NCBI RefSeq assembly: GCF_001644565.1
Contig: NZ_CP011387.1
Span: forward strand, 1,844,501 to 1,908,500
Direction: 5' to 3'
DNA: 64,000 bases
Origin: Deinococcus puniceus
Lineage (GTDB): Bacteria > Deinococcota > Deinococci > Deinococcales > Deinococcaceae
Part shown: positions 9,719 to 18,697 of the stretch, piece by piece
How positions within the stretch are numbered: the first letter of the stretch is position 1
Layout of the letters: each line of letters starts with the position of its first letter
Position numbers and translations under genes: made by a program
The notes under the pieces: model-generated
Seen by the model: only the letters and a program-made list of their open reading frames with translations
Databases searched by the model: none
What the model was told of the DNA's origin: nothing

Positions 9719-10228
9719 ATGCCGCCGGACGCCTCTATCGCACTGATTTTTGCTTTTGTTCTGCCTATTTCTGCCCTGATTCACGAACTAGGACATGCAG
9801 CATTGCCACTGATCGCCACCAAAAATCACGTTGTCATTGGCCTCGGAGCGCCGTCCAAACATAGAATCTTCACTGTATCGTTCGGACGACTGAAGGTTGA
9901 GATGACGCCCCTGTTCTTCTGGAGTGGTTTTTGCGCTTTCGGGCCTCTCAAACCGAATCATCTGCTGGTCGCTCTCTTGGCGGGGCCACTGATTTCATTG
10001 GCCGCTCTGCTGATTTCTGGTGTGCTTTACGGGCAGGCCGTAGCAGGCGGACAACGCATGGTGTGGCAAGCTTGCATGACCGTATTTTTTGTCCAGTTCA
10101 TGATCACCGCGCTGCCCATCACCTACCCCAACTGGTTTGATGCAAGAGCAGATTCGAGCAGCGACGGAAAGCAGATTCTCGGGCTGCTGAAAGAACGGCG
10201 GCGAGAGCGCGGCAGACTGAGGATGTAG
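9719..10228 (+). CDS. M50-like (site-2 protease family) membrane peptidase
   Basis: Encodes 169 residues with HELGH at 22-26 inside the first hydrophobic helix, two more membrane segments (about 83-103 and 113-135), and a downstream YPNWFDARADSSSDGKQIL segment that may supply the aspartate ligand. The layout resembles small M50 intramembrane peptidases, whose role would be intramembrane cleavage of a regulator or signal sequence; the substrate is unknown. ATG 9719 lies 9 nt after TAGCCT; an in-frame GTG at 9713 is an alternative. Confidence 0.65.
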   Translation: MPPDASIALIFAFVLPISALIHELGHAALPLIATKNHVVIGLGAPSKHRIFTVSFGRLKVEMTPLFFWSGFCAFGPLKPNHLLVALLAGPLISLAALLISGVLYGQAVAGGQRMVWQACMTVFFVQFMITALPITYPNWFDARADSSSDGKQILGLLKERRRERGRLRM

Positions 10229-10273
10229 GACGTGGGGTGTGGAAACGGGTGCTGGCTGGAAATGAACTGGCCG

Positions 10274-10286
10274 TATAGTTCGGGCT
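10274..10286 (+). promoter_or_regulatory. -10 box for leaderless GNAT gene
   Basis: TATAGT followed by 7 nt and then the ATG, so transcription should begin at or next to the start codon. Confidence 0.6.
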
Positions 10287-10790
10287 ATGACTATTGACAT
10301 TCGTGCGGCTCGGCCTGCCGATTTTGAGCAGCTTAAGCCGATGCTCCTCGATATGGGCTTTGTTGATGACGAGTCTGGATTGGCACGCCGCTTTGCTGCT
10401 TCCTGTCAGGCTGAGACGTACGGCGTGCTGGTTGCAGAATTAGAAGAAGACGGTCAGCACAAGTTGGTCGGCTACGCTTTCCTGCACGATTACGGCAGCC
10501 ATCTGCGCTCCGGGGACATGCACCGCACGGCCAAGCTGGATGATCTGTACACACTGCCGGACTTCCGGAGACGTGGCATCGCTCGGCAACTGATGAAGGC
10601 GGCAGAGGCATGGGCCAAAACTCGCCCCTTACGCTACATTTTTTGGTACGCCAACATAGGTGAGGCAGGCACGGCTTATCGGCAGATGGGCTACAAGGCC
10701 GCCGATGCAGGCCAAGAAGGATTCCTCTTCTTTGAAATTGATTTTGGAGAGGAGAATACCCGCACGCCGCATCCCACACGCGGGAGTTGA
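10287..10790 (+). CDS. GNAT family N-acetyltransferase
   Basis: Encodes 167 residues of one GNAT fold. Motif A, which binds acetyl-CoA pyrophosphate, is visible as LYTLPDFRRRGIARQLMKAA near 90-109, followed by the helix and WYANIGEAGTAYRQMGYK, the usual C-terminal motif B. The acceptor substrate is unknown. It sits alone between two related terminators and has a leaderless-type promoter. Confidence 0.87.
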   Translation: MTIDIRAARPADFEQLKPMLLDMGFVDDESGLARRFAASCQAETYGVLVAELEEDGQHKLVGYAFLHDYGSHLRSGDMHRTAKLDDLYTLPDFRRRGIARQLMKAAEAWAKTRPLRYIFWYANIGEAGTAYRQMGYKAADAGQEGFLFFEIDFGEENTRTPHPTRGS

Positions 10791-10835
10791 CTAAGCACAA
10801 AACGTGCGGTGCGGCATGGATGCACAAATGAACTG

Positions 10836-10866
10836 GCCCCCGACACACTCACGCCGGGGGCTGTTT
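10836..10866 (+). terminator. Intrinsic terminator after GNAT gene
   Basis: A GCCCCCG/CGGGGGC hairpin followed by TGTTTT. Its 28-base core matches the reverse complement of the gltB terminator at 25 of 28 positions. Confidence 0.82.
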
Positions 10867-10883
10867 TCAGAGTTCCAGTAGAT

Positions 10884-11225
10884 TCAACTGCGGGGCAATT
10901 CGTCCTCGAAGCTACAAGCGGGGACGACTTTGAAGCCTAGATTCAACATGGTTTGGATTAAGTCAGCCAGCTCCTGCTTGTAGGCCTGTTGGGTGCGCTT
11001 AAACTGTTGCGACACGTCGACTTCAATATAAAACCGAAACTGTATAAAATCCCCGGAGCCTTCTACTGCCGATTCATTCTCTTTGACATAGAGATCAAAT
11101 ACATCCGACTTCAACTCGCTCAAGGCCATATCACCTTGGATGATCTGAGCAACAACTTCAATAAGGCGTCGCTTCCCCAAGTTCGCGTCAAGATACAGCT
11201 TGCAATACAGGGCGTCAGCAATCAT
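10884..11225 (-). CDS. Low-GC orphan hypothetical protein
   Basis: Encodes 113 residues, soluble, starting MIADALYCKLYLDANLGKRR and ending FEDELPRS. Strand-helix alternation suggests a compact alpha/beta fold. Base composition is visibly lower in GC than its neighbours, with AT-rich codons that are rare in this window, which suggests recent acquisition. The size and acidic character would fit an immunity or antitoxin-like protein, but I do not recognise the family. It converges on the terminator at 10836. Confidence 0.75.
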   Translation of the reverse strand: MIADALYCKLYLDANLGKRRLIEVVAQIIQGDMALSELKSDVFDLYVKENESAVEGSGDFIQFRFYIEVDVSQQFKRTQQAYKQELADLIQTMLNLGFKVVPACSFEDELPRS

Positions 11226-11256
11226 AGGCTAGGACTCTATACCAAAACACTCCGAA

Positions 11257-13275
11257 TCATCGCTCCGCCCCCGCCCCCCTTCTTTCCTCGATCACCTTTT
11301 TTGCCAAGTGTTCCGGCACATCCTGATAGCCGTGTAATTTCACCGAATACGCCCCCCGGTCTCCGGTCAGGCTGCGGAGGTCGGCGCTGTAGTTTTGCAG
11401 TTCGGCTTGCGGGACAACGGCACTGACGGTAATGACCGTGCCTTCCGGTTCCATGCCCTGCACACGGGCGCGGCGGGTTTGCAGGTCGCCGATCAGGTCG
11501 CCGGTAAACTGCGCGGGCGCACGAACTTTCAGCAGCATCACAGGTTCCAGCAAGGCGGGGCGGGCGTCCTGTACAGCGGTTCTGAGGGCCAACATTCCGG
11601 CAGTCCGGAAAGCGATGTCGCTGCTGTCTACGTCGTGGTAACTGCCGTCAGTCACGGTGATGTGAATATCTTGCAGCGGGTAGCCTGCCAGCGGCCCCTT
11701 TTGCAGCGCGTCCTGCACGCCTTTTTCTATGCTGGGAATGTACTTGCCGGGAATTGCGCCGCCCACCACCGCACTTTTAAAAGCGTAGCCTTCGCCGGGT
11801 TCTATTCGGATGCGGCAATCTCCGTATTGCCCGTGCCCGCCGCTCTGTTTCTTGTGCTTGCCCTGCGCCTGAGCGGGCGCGTGAATTGTTTCGCGGTACG
11901 GAATCTGCGGCGTGGTGGTGGTCACGTTGACGCCCAACGCGGCCAGTTTTTCTATGGCGATCACGGTATGCATCTCGCCCATGCCCGACAGCAGTTGCTC
12001 TCCGGTTTGCGGTTCGCGGGTAAAGTGCAGGGTCGGGTCTTCGTCCAGAATGCGCGACATGGCCGCACTCAGGCGGTCTTCGTCTTGGCGGGTGGTGGCG
12101 TGCAGGGCCACCGTGTGCGCCGGATCGGGCAGCAGCAGCGGATCGTATTCGATGGGTTGCGCGGGGTCGGCCAGCGTATCGCCCGTGTGCAAGTCGGGGA
12201 GTTTGGTCAGCACGCCGATCATTCCGGCCCGCAGTTCCGGCACTTCGGTCAGGTCTTTGCCGTTCACCACGTACAGGTGCGCGGGTTTCACGTCTACGCC
12301 CCGCGTGGTATTCCGCAGCGTATCGCCGGGTTTAATCGTACCGCTCCAGACGCGGATGTAGGCCAGTTTGCCCACATACGGGTCAACGCTGACACGCCAC
12401 ACGCGGGCGCTGGCAGGCGCTTCGGGCACGGGTTCGCGGGTCTGGCCGTCCGTTCCAGTCACTGGGCCGCGCTCGCGGGCGCTTCTCATTCCGGCCACCA
12501 TCAGGTCGAGTAGGGCGCTGAGGCCCACGCCTGTGGCGGCACTGACTGGAATCACCGGATACAGCGTTCCCGCATGAACAGCCTTCAAGAACGCCGCCTG
12601 CAACTCATCGTGACTCAGTTCCTCGCCCTCTAGGTAACGGTTCATCAGGTCATCGTCGGTTTCTACGATGGCGTCCAGCAGAGTTTCGCGGGCTTCCCTC
12701 AGCGGGGCGCGGAGGGCGGAGGCGTCTTCTGCTGGATTCTCCGAAATCACCCGGCCCGTCAGCACTTCCACCACGCCCCGGAAGTCTGCACCCTCTCCCA
12801 GCGGCAGATAGGCGGCGGCCACGGGCCCCTTTAGACTAGATTTGATGTCGGCCAGCACGGCATAAAAATCGGCGCGGTCTCTGTCCATCTTGCCAATCGC
12901 CACCACACGCGGCATAGCAAAGCGGTCAGCGGTAGCCCACACGCGCTCGGTGCCCACTTCTACGCCGCTGACGCCGCTGACCAGTACCAACGTGGAATCG
13001 GCGGCCCGAATCGCCCCACGAATCTCGCGCACGAAGTCGGCGTAACCGGGCGTGTCCAGCAGTGTGAATTCGGTGCCGCCGCAGCTCAGGCGCAGCACGC
13101 CGGTGGTAATGGAAAAGCCGTGGCGTTTTTCGGCCTCCGTATGATCGGACTGCGTGGTGCCGTCCTCTACTTTTCCGGCACGTGAAACGGCCCCGCACCG
13201 GTGCAGCAGGGCCTCAGAAAGCGTGGTTTTTCCCGCGCCACTGTGCGCGGCGAGACTGACAATACGGAAGGGCAT
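11257..13275 (-). CDS. EF-G-like translational GTPase (second EF-G)
   Basis: Encodes 672 residues with the full EF-G plan: G domain (AHSGAGKTT at about 10-18, DTPGYADF switch II), beta-barrel domain II, and domains III, IV ([15 protein letters not shown], a good match to EF-G domain IV) and V. The G4 motif, normally NKMD, reads GKMD ([13 protein letters not shown]), so guanine recognition may be altered. It resembles the EF-G-2 paralogues of Thermus/Deinococcus rather than canonical fusA. There is no str operon context. Confidence 0.88.
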   Translation of the reverse strand: MPFRIVSLAAHSGAGKTTLSEALLHRCGAVSRAGKVEDGTTQSDHTEAEKRHGFSITTGVLRLSCGGTEFTLLDTPGYADFVREIRGAIRAADSTLVLVSGVSGVEVGTERVWATADRFAMPRVVAIGKMDRDRADFYAVLADIKSSLKGPVAAAYLPLGEGADFRGVVEVLTGRVISENPAEDASALRAPLREARETLLDAIVETDDDLMNRYLEGEELSHDELQAAFLKAVHAGTLYPVIPVSAATGVGLSALLDLMVAGMRSARERGPVTGTDGQTREPVPEAPASARVWRVSVDPYVGKLAYIRVWSGTIKPGDTLRNTTRGVDVKPAHLYVVNGKDLTEVPELRAGMIGVLTKLPDLHTGDTLADPAQPIEYDPLLLPDPAHTVALHATTRQDEDRLSAAMSRILDEDPTLHFTREPQTGEQLLSGMGEMHTVIAIEKLAALGVNVTTTTPQIPYRETIHAPAQAQGKHKKQSGGHGQYGDCRIRIEPGEGYAFKSAVVGGAIPGKYIPSIEKGVQDALQKGPLAGYPLQDIHITVTDGSYHDVDSSDIAFRTAGMLALRTAVQDARPALLEPVMLLKVRAPAQFTGDLIGDLQTRRARVQGMEPEGTVITVSAVVPQAELQNYSADLRSLTGDRGAYSVKLHGYQDVPEHLAKKVIEERRGAGAER

Positions 13276-13429
13276 AGTTGCACCACCAGACCTTTTAGGG
13301 AAACTGCCAGACCACGTGGGTCTGAGAGTGAGCAGGCGAACAGCCGCCGCATCGTGAACAGTGCTGATCAGGCAAATGTTGGTGGCGTCAGCATACCTCT
13401 CGCGGGAGCATTCGCAACAGGTGTGCCGC

Positions 13430-13442
13430 TATGCTTTGGCCG
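13430..13442 (+). promoter_or_regulatory. -10 box deciding the MnmD start
   Basis: TATGCT, 7 nt before ATG 13443. The upstream in-frame ATG at 13431 lies inside this box, so 13443 is the likely leaderless start. Confidence 0.65.
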
Positions 13443-14114
13443 ATGCCTGACGTTTCTGCCCCCCTCATCGAAACCCCGGATGGCTCGCGCACCGCCTTCA
13501 ACGCCCGGTTTGGCGAGTCGTATGGATCGCGGCACGGCGCGGCAGGACAGGCGCGGCATGTGTTCGTGGAAGGCACGGGCACGCACCTGCACCCCGCCCC
13601 CCGCGTGTTGGAAATCGGCTTCGGCGTGGGCGTCAATTTCCGGGCGACTGTGATGGATACCGCCCTCCGGGCAGTAGGGCTGGAGTATGTCGCTTATGAA
13701 TTTGACCCGGCCCCGATAGATGTACTGCGGGCCGTAGCCGAGGGCAATGAGGGCGCGGAGCATCCGGCGTGGTTGGCCCTGTTAGAAGGCTGGGGAAGTG
13801 AGTCCACAGTCCATGTGCAGGCTGAGCACGTGCGCCTGACTGTGCATTTCATGGATGTCCTGACCGCCGAGTTGCCACAGGCTTGGGCTTCGGCGTTGTA
13901 TCTGGACGGCTTCTCGCCTGACCGAAACCCGGAAGTGTGGACGCCGGAATTTACTGTGCGGTTGGCAGCAGCACTGGCTCCGGGCGGCGTCTTATCTACT
14001 TACAGCGCGGCGGGACGGGTGCGGCGGGCACTGGCAGGCGCGGGCCTCAGCGTGGAAAAACGGACGGGGCCGAAGGGGAAGCGGGAACATTTGCGGGCGG
14101 TTCGGGGGGAGTGA
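13443..14114 (+). CDS. mnmD: MnmD-like tRNA 2-thiouridine-34 methyltransferase (DUF752)
   Basis: Encodes 223 residues matching the methyltransferase half of MnmC without the FAD oxidase half. The N-terminal [18 protein letters not shown], the SAM motif [15 protein letters not shown], and the catalytic-region [17 protein letters not shown] are all typical. It would methylate the 5-aminomethyl group of the wobble uridine in tRNA. A lone MnmD domain is known in several bacteria. A degenerate repeat copy follows its stop codon. Confidence 0.86.
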   Translation: MPDVSAPLIETPDGSRTAFNARFGESYGSRHGAAGQARHVFVEGTGTHLHPAPRVLEIGFGVGVNFRATVMDTALRAVGLEYVAYEFDPAPIDVLRAVAEGNEGAEHPAWLALLEGWGSESTVHVQAEHVRLTVHFMDVLTAELPQAWASALYLDGFSPDRNPEVWTPEFTVRLAAALAPGGVLSTYSAAGRVRRALAGAGLSVEKRTGPKGKREHLRAVRGE

Positions 14115-14119
14115 AAAGA

Positions 14120-14247
14120 ACTCCGATTGAATCCCGTAGTGTTGGGATTCAATTTGAGCGGAGCGAGTGGGAGAAGGTACGGATTCCGGGAGATGGACGG
14201 ACAGGCGGCGCTTTTCCGACTGTACGGGAATCATACGGAATTCGTAT
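14120..14247 (+). repeat. Intergenic palindromic repeat, copy C (diverged)
   Basis: About 128 bp. It opens with a perfect hairpin TTGAATCCC/GGGATTCAA, then the family core GAGCGGAGCGAGT and TACGG, and ends GGAATTCGTATAA. It has the same architecture as the copies at 49947 and 52673 but differs in much of the interior. Confidence 0.75.
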
Positions 14248-14257
14248 AAAAACAGCC

Positions 14258-14890
14258 TCAGCGGGCCACCACGGCGTAATAAAACTCGCGCACTCCGGCA
14301 GTCGTCAGGGCGTCACGGCAGGCCAGCAACGTGGAGCCGGAAGTCATCACGTCATCCAGCAGCAGCACGGGGCCACGTGGCAACTTGGCGACATCGGCCT
14401 GAAATGCCCCGGCGAGGTTGGCGCTGCGTTCGGTGGCGTGCAGCTTGGCCTGCTGCGTGGTGGCCCGGATTCGGCGCACGGCAGGCACAGCCGGAATGCC
14501 CAATTCCCGCCCGACCACTTCGGCCAGCAACAGAGATTGATTGAACCCGCGTTCGCGCTGGCGGCCAGAGTGGAGCGGCACGGGTACCACCGACGCCACG
14601 CCCCACTCTGCCGGAATGCCCCGCGCCAGCACGGTTCCCAGCACGCCCGACAAGTCTTGTGCGCCGCCGTATTTCAGGGCACGCACGGCGCGGCGGGTGG
14701 TGCCCACGTAGCGCCCCAGCGTGACCAGATGCGGTTCCGGCTGCGGGCGCATGGGGCTGTGCCACTCTGTGCGGGGCATCAGGGCCGCCCGGCACGCCGC
14801 GCACAGCCCGGCCTCTGCCCCCAGTTGGGCGTCGCAACCGGGGCAACGGCGTGGCAACAAGGCCCGAATGACGTTCAGGAAGGCAGTCAA
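14258..14890 (-). CDS. comF: ComF family phosphoribosyltransferase-like protein
   Basis: Encodes 210 residues: an N-terminal zinc finger with two CxxC pairs (RCPGCDAQL and LCAACRAAL) and a C-terminal PRTase domain with the PRPP-loop motif VLLLDDVMTSGSTLLAC. ComF is required for natural transformation in Bacillus and others, and Deinococcus is naturally competent. The start is TTG at 14890, overlapping the upstream stop by 4 nt (TTGA), so translation is probably coupled to the 177-residue gene. Confidence 0.9.
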   Translation of the reverse strand: MTAFLNVIRALLPRRCPGCDAQLGAEAGLCAACRAALMPRTEWHSPMRPQPEPHLVTLGRYVGTTRRAVRALKYGGAQDLSGVLGTVLARGIPAEWGVASVVPVPLHSGRQRERGFNQSLLLAEVVGRELGIPAVPAVRRIRATTQQAKLHATERSANLAGAFQADVAKLPRGPVLLLDDVMTSGSTLLACRDALTTAGVREFYYAVVAR

Positions 14891-15420
14891 CCCCGGCCCG
14901 ACTCCTCTTCTGCAAAAAGAGCATCTATAAACAGCGGCGGTGTGGTGGCTTCGACCCGTTTCCAGACGCTCGCCAGCGAGTCGGGGTCAAGCATGGGCGC
15001 GGCCAGCGTGAGGCAGGTCAGGTGGTGGGCACACACGAGACGCACCCCCGCCCGGCCCAGCCTGCCCTGTTCCCCCGGCGTCAGCAGCGCGGCAAAGGCG
15101 TCTGGGTCACCCAAGGCCGGGTGGCTGCCCTGCCGAATCGCGGCCCGCAGGAAGGCCGCCACCTCGGACGGATTGAGCCAAAATCCGAACATCAATTCAT
15201 CCGACAAGCGGTCTAGGTCGGCCATGCGGCCCGGTGCGAGGCCCACCCGAATGAGGCTGCGGGCCAATTCTTGCCGTTCCAGCCGCCGCGCCGCGTATCC
15301 CGACAGCGGCAACTGCTCGCCCGGAGGCGCGACTCGCCCGCCCACCGCCGCCCGCAAACGGTAGGCCAGCACATACCCCTGATATTCCAGCAAGAGTTCG
15401 GACACGGGCGCAGGAGTCAC
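14887..15420 (-). CDS. Hypothetical protein upstream of comF
   Basis: Encodes 177 residues, mainly helical, without signal peptide or membrane segment. Its stop overlaps the comF start, so the two form an operon. The start is GTG at 15420, preceded at 6 nt by TAGAAT, so it is probably leaderless. The family is not recognised. The coupling suggests a role in the same process as ComF, but this is inference from position only. Confidence 0.78.
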   Translation of the reverse strand: MTPAPVSELLLEYQGYVLAYRLRAAVGGRVAPPGEQLPLSGYAARRLERQELARSLIRVGLAPGRMADLDRLSDELMFGFWLNPSEVAAFLRAAIRQGSHPALGDPDAFAALLTPGEQGRLGRAGVRLVCAHHLTCLTLAAPMLDPDSLASVWKRVEATTPPLFIDALFAEEESGRG

Positions 15421-15432
15421 CCGGTCATTCTA
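15421..15432 (-). promoter_or_regulatory. -10 box for the comF operon
   Basis: On the minus strand TAGAAT is followed by 6 nt and then GTG 15420, giving a leaderless transcript. Confidence 0.55.
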
Positions 15433-15627
15433 AAGAGGGACGGCAGGCCAAGACTGTGCAAGTACGCTCTGTCCAGTTCAAGCTGTCTTTAACCTGCTCA
15501 GACCCTCCGCTCTGCGATGACCCACAGACCTCTACCGTTGTGATTTTTTCGTCATTGTTTATCTGGCACACTACTCTCCTGAGCCGGTTCGTCAGCAGCA
15601 GGCGGTCTAGACGGGACAAAGGACTTG

Positions 15628-15655
15628 TTGACAAAACGGGTAAAGCGGTTAGGGT
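15628..15655 (+). promoter_or_regulatory. Candidate sigma-A promoter
   Basis: TTGACA at 15628-15633 and TAGGGT at 15650-15655 with a 16-nt spacer, upstream of the small gene starting at 15707. Confidence 0.55.
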
Positions 15656-15706
15656 AAGGGCACAAACACAGCCGTTGGAGAAATGACCACGAGGGAGGCA
15701 CAGGGA

Positions 15707-15994
15707 ATGCACCTGCTTAGGCGCGACTATCAATTTGAATACCGGGATTTCTTGGGCGTAGATCAGCAGGCCAAAGCCGATGTATGGGTCAGCACGGGCG
15801 GCGAGCGTGCCGTTGTCGTGCTGCACAATATTTCCCATACAGGCCAGCAAGCCCGCGCTGCCCTCAGTTCCCTGAATTATTCATGGTTGCCCTACCTGCT
15901 GCGCCCCGATACCCAGCTGGAAGTGCTGGTGCTGCGCCCCGCCGACGACGGGGGAGCCAAAGCACGGGCTTGGGTGCTGCCGCTGAGTGCCTGA
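15707..15994 (+). CDS. Small hypothetical protein
   Basis: Encodes 95 residues starting MHLLRRDYQFEYRDFLGV and ending ARAWVLPLSA; soluble, mixed alpha/beta. ATG 15707 is preferred over ATG 15683 because GGGAGG lies about 10 nt upstream, whereas the earlier ATG has a purine tract only 2 nt away. A TTGACA-type promoter lies upstream. No family recognised. Confidence 0.65.
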   Translation: MHLLRRDYQFEYRDFLGVDQQAKADVWVSTGGERAVVVLHNISHTGQQARAALSSLNYSWLPYLLRPDTQLEVLVLRPADDGGAKARAWVLPLSA

Positions 15995-16011
15995 GCCATT
16001 GCCTCACAAGC

Positions 16012-16449
16012 TCACTCCAAAATAAACTTGACCCCTTCTTCAAAGCTCACGTCGTCTACCTTGCTTCGGGGCAAGACGGCGTTTTTGCGCCAAGGCATCC
16101 ATTCGGTTTGCCCAGTCACGCTGCGTAAAAAGCCGTGCATTCCCACCTCTATCACGCGGGCGTCGGCGGCGAGTAGGCCAGTCAGGGCGGTGCGGGTGGC
16201 CTCGGCATCGCGCAGTGGCCCCGTCAGGCGGGCCGATGGAACGGGCGCTTCCGGCTGATCGTGTGGGGCGTAGAGTTCCACAGTCATGCCTTCTAGTGCC
16301 AGCAGCGCCGCCAATGCCTGCTCACGCGGCAAGGCCTGTGCAAAGGTGACGTGCAGATCAAGCTCGTGGCCGCGCACGCCCTTGTCGGTACGGGTGGCAA
16401 CTGGGGGCGCAGAATTGGCGGGACTGGGAGAGGAATCGGGGGCAGACAT
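16012..16449 (-). CDS. Hypothetical protein
   Basis: Encodes 145 residues from ATG 16449. The first ~25 residues are Ser/Pro/Ala-rich and probably disordered. The rest forms an alpha/beta region (HELDLHVTFAQALPREQALAALLALEGMTVELY, VIEVGMHGFL). It converges with the 95-residue gene. The longer frame to 16527 runs into the repeat at 16522 and is rejected. No family recognised. Confidence 0.7.
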   Translation of the reverse strand: MSAPDSSPSPANSAPPVATRTDKGVRGHELDLHVTFAQALPREQALAALLALEGMTVELYAPHDQPEAPVPSARLTGPLRDAEATRTALTGLLAADARVIEVGMHGFLRSVTGQTEWMPWRKNAVLPRSKVDDVSFEEGVKFILE

Positions 16450-16521
16450 AGGGTCAGGGTAGCGCGGAGTGAGGCAAGAAGCGGAAGCGCAAGCTAAAGG
16501 TCGCCTTTTTAGTAGGTCGAA

Positions 16522-16634
16522 GTTCATCTATAGATGAACCGAGCGGAGCGAGTATCGAAGGGAGTACGTTGCACTGGGAATAGAGAGATTCTGGTGGGGT
16601 TCCGGAAACTCGCAATGTTAAGTGCAACGTACTT
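16522..16634. repeat. Intergenic palindromic repeat, copy D (variant)
   Basis: Opens with the perfect palindrome GTTCATCTATAGATGAAC, then CGAGCGGAGCGAGT, then a separate 13-bp perfect stem, AGTACGTTGCACT (16563-16575) with its complement at 16621-16633. The core matches copies A, B and C; the arms do not. Confidence 0.7.
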
Positions 16635-16671
16635 AAGATGCCCGGAGTGGCTCTCCCCTAGCGCCCCAGTT

Positions 16672-18636
16672 CTACCGCCCCAGCCCTTCCCCAAAGTCCA
16701 CCTCTGCGGCCCACTCCGGACGGTCTATCAGCGGGTTGCGGTTGCCCTGCCGCTCGGCAATGGCGGCGTTGCGGTGGCGTTCCCAGTCACCGGGAGGCTG
16801 GGCCATGTGCCACGCCAGCAGCGTTTGCAAGTGCCGCGCCGAATACTGCCGCACCACACCCGGATACCGCAACAGGAAGTAGAGGGTGGCCCGCGCCGAA
16901 GCCCCTTTGCCCTGCGCGGGTTCAAACTCGCCGGGATCGCGCCGCCCGCAATCGGTTCGCAGGGCCTCGCCGTAATCGGGGAAATCGAAGTAGGGCGTGT
17001 TGCCCCGGAACGAGTTGCAATCCGGTTCGCAGGCAAACAGGTGATGCAGGTCGCCGCGCATGGGCTGGCGCTTGGCAAACCACGACTGCGGCACCACATG
17101 TTCGCAGTTGTAGGGCAACGCGGCTTCCAGCGAGTCGGCAGACAACCCCTCGCGGGCGGCCAACTCCAGCCGTCTGGCCTGCGCCGCACGGTCAGCGGCG
17201 ATCAGTTCGTCGGCGGTGTGTTCGCGCCCCGAATACAGACTTCGCAACTTGCCATCGGGCCAGAGATCGACCCACGGATACAGTTCGTCGGCAGGGTCGT
17301 AGGGTAAGAGCTTTTCATGCGTGCGCGTGACCAGTTCCGAGAGGGCCAGAAAAGACGGTGTAGCCAGAGCAGCGTAGTAGGCGGCAGCCTCGGCTTCATC
17401 GTCGGGATAGAGGTAGGGGCGGGCCTCGGTGGGCGGCGTTGGAGCGGGGGCCGAACCACCCACGCGCAGGCGCACGCTGACCGGAAGAGTCGCATTCCCG
17501 TCGGCGTCCAGCGTAATCGGGCCGAGGTCTAAGACCCGCGCCGCCTCTGGTGCTGCCCGCCCATCAAGGAGCGTTTCGGGCGGCCCCACCAACGCTGGAC
17601 GGTTGCCCGCCAGTACAGCCTGCACCAGCAGGTTTCCGGCAGCGTCGGGGCGGCTGCGCAGGTCGTCCATAATCCGGCTGACGCGCACGCCCTCGTTGGC
17701 GATCCAGTCGATGACCGTATCGGGGTCGCCGGGTTGCGCGGGCTGGCCGTCTCGGCGCAGGGGGCGGCCCTGATCGTCGGTGCGGGGCACGCCGCTGTGG
17801 TGCAGGGCCACCACTTCCCAAGCGTCATTGAACACGGGGCTGCCGCTAGAGCCGGGGGCGGTGTCAGTTTCGTAGTGCAGAAAGTCGGGCAGGCGGTCTA
17901 GGAGGCGGTTTTCGCGCAGGGCCACCTGCTTCGGCTCGCCCGACGGATGCTGAATAATGCTCAGCGCCTCTCCGATCAGGTTCTTGTCGCCGCTGCCGAA
18001 CAGGGGCAACCAGCCAAACGCCGCCGTATCGCCCTGCACCGCCACCAACGAGTAATCCAGCGCCCCTGAGGTCAGGAACAGGGTGGCCGGATCGAGTTTC
18101 AGGGTGATCGGCGTCCGGATGGTCTGATCGGGCCGCCGCTCATAGTCGAATTCGACCACGCTGTTTCTGGCGGTGGCTGCGTCCTCCAGCACGTGGTTGT
18201 TGGTCAGGATGGTGGTTGGGCCACACAGCCAGCCTGTACCGTAGCCCAAGACTCGCCCGCCCGCCGCCCGAACGACTACGCGCCCCACCGCCCGCGACGC
18301 CGCCCGCGCCAAGTCCAGATAAGCCACATTCACCAGATCGTTGGCCCCCAGCACGCGCTCCAGCCCCAGCCGCACACTGTCGGGCAGGCGGGCCATGACG
18401 CCGCCGGGGTCTTCGCGGCCTTCCACCATTGCCCGTGCATCGGCAAGGGGTACACCCAAACGGGTCAGGCGACCTTCAATGCGCTCCGGCGTCTCGGCAG
18501 CCAGCGGGCCGCCTACGTTCAGCCGCTCCAGTTGCCCCGCCCGCGCCGCGTCCCGCCGAATAAACCGCGCCTGCGCCGCCTCCATCACGTCTCTCGGCAC
18601 TTCGCCCGACTGCGTCCCCTCTGGCCCGTTGGTCAT
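16672..18636 (-). CDS. Trypsin-like serine protease fused to endonuclease I
   Basis: Encodes 654 residues. Residues 1-105 are a charged helical region with no signal peptide. Residues 115-340 are a chymotrypsin-fold protease with a full candidate triad: His148 (LTNNHVL), Asp194 (ALDYSLV), Ser264 (GSSGSP). Residues 410-654 are an endonuclease I domain with EHVVPQSWF (512-520), DLHHLF, NSFRGN, and the typical QGNRNPLIDRPEW tail. Endonuclease I enzymes are normally exported; this protein appears cytoplasmic. The start at 18636 avoids a frame through a repeat. Processing, defence or DNA scavenging roles are all possible. Confidence 0.88.
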   Translation of the reverse strand: MTNGPEGTQSGEVPRDVMEAAQARFIRRDAARAGQLERLNVGGPLAAETPERIEGRLTRLGVPLADARAMVEGREDPGGVMARLPDSVRLGLERVLGANDLVNVAYLDLARAASRAVGRVVVRAAGGRVLGYGTGWLCGPTTILTNNHVLEDAATARNSVVEFDYERRPDQTIRTPITLKLDPATLFLTSGALDYSLVAVQGDTAAFGWLPLFGSGDKNLIGEALSIIQHPSGEPKQVALRENRLLDRLPDFLHYETDTAPGSSGSPVFNDAWEVVALHHSGVPRTDDQGRPLRRDGQPAQPGDPDTVIDWIANEGVRVSRIMDDLRSRPDAAGNLLVQAVLAGNRPALVGPPETLLDGRAAPEAARVLDLGPITLDADGNATLPVSVRLRVGGSAPAPTPPTEARPYLYPDDEAEAAAYYAALATPSFLALSELVTRTHEKLLPYDPADELYPWVDLWPDGKLRSLYSGREHTADELIAADRAAQARRLELAAREGLSADSLEAALPYNCEHVVPQSWFAKRQPMRGDLHHLFACEPDCNSFRGNTPYFDFPDYGEALRTDCGRRDPGEFEPAQGKGASARATLYFLLRYPGVVRQYSARHLQTLLAWHMAQPPGDWERHRNAAIAERQGNRNPLIDRPEWAAEVDFGEGLGR

Positions 18637-18697
18637 GCGGTCAGCGTAACGGGGTTGTGGGTGAGGACGGTTTGAGGTTGGGTTGTGGAGTGTGAGT

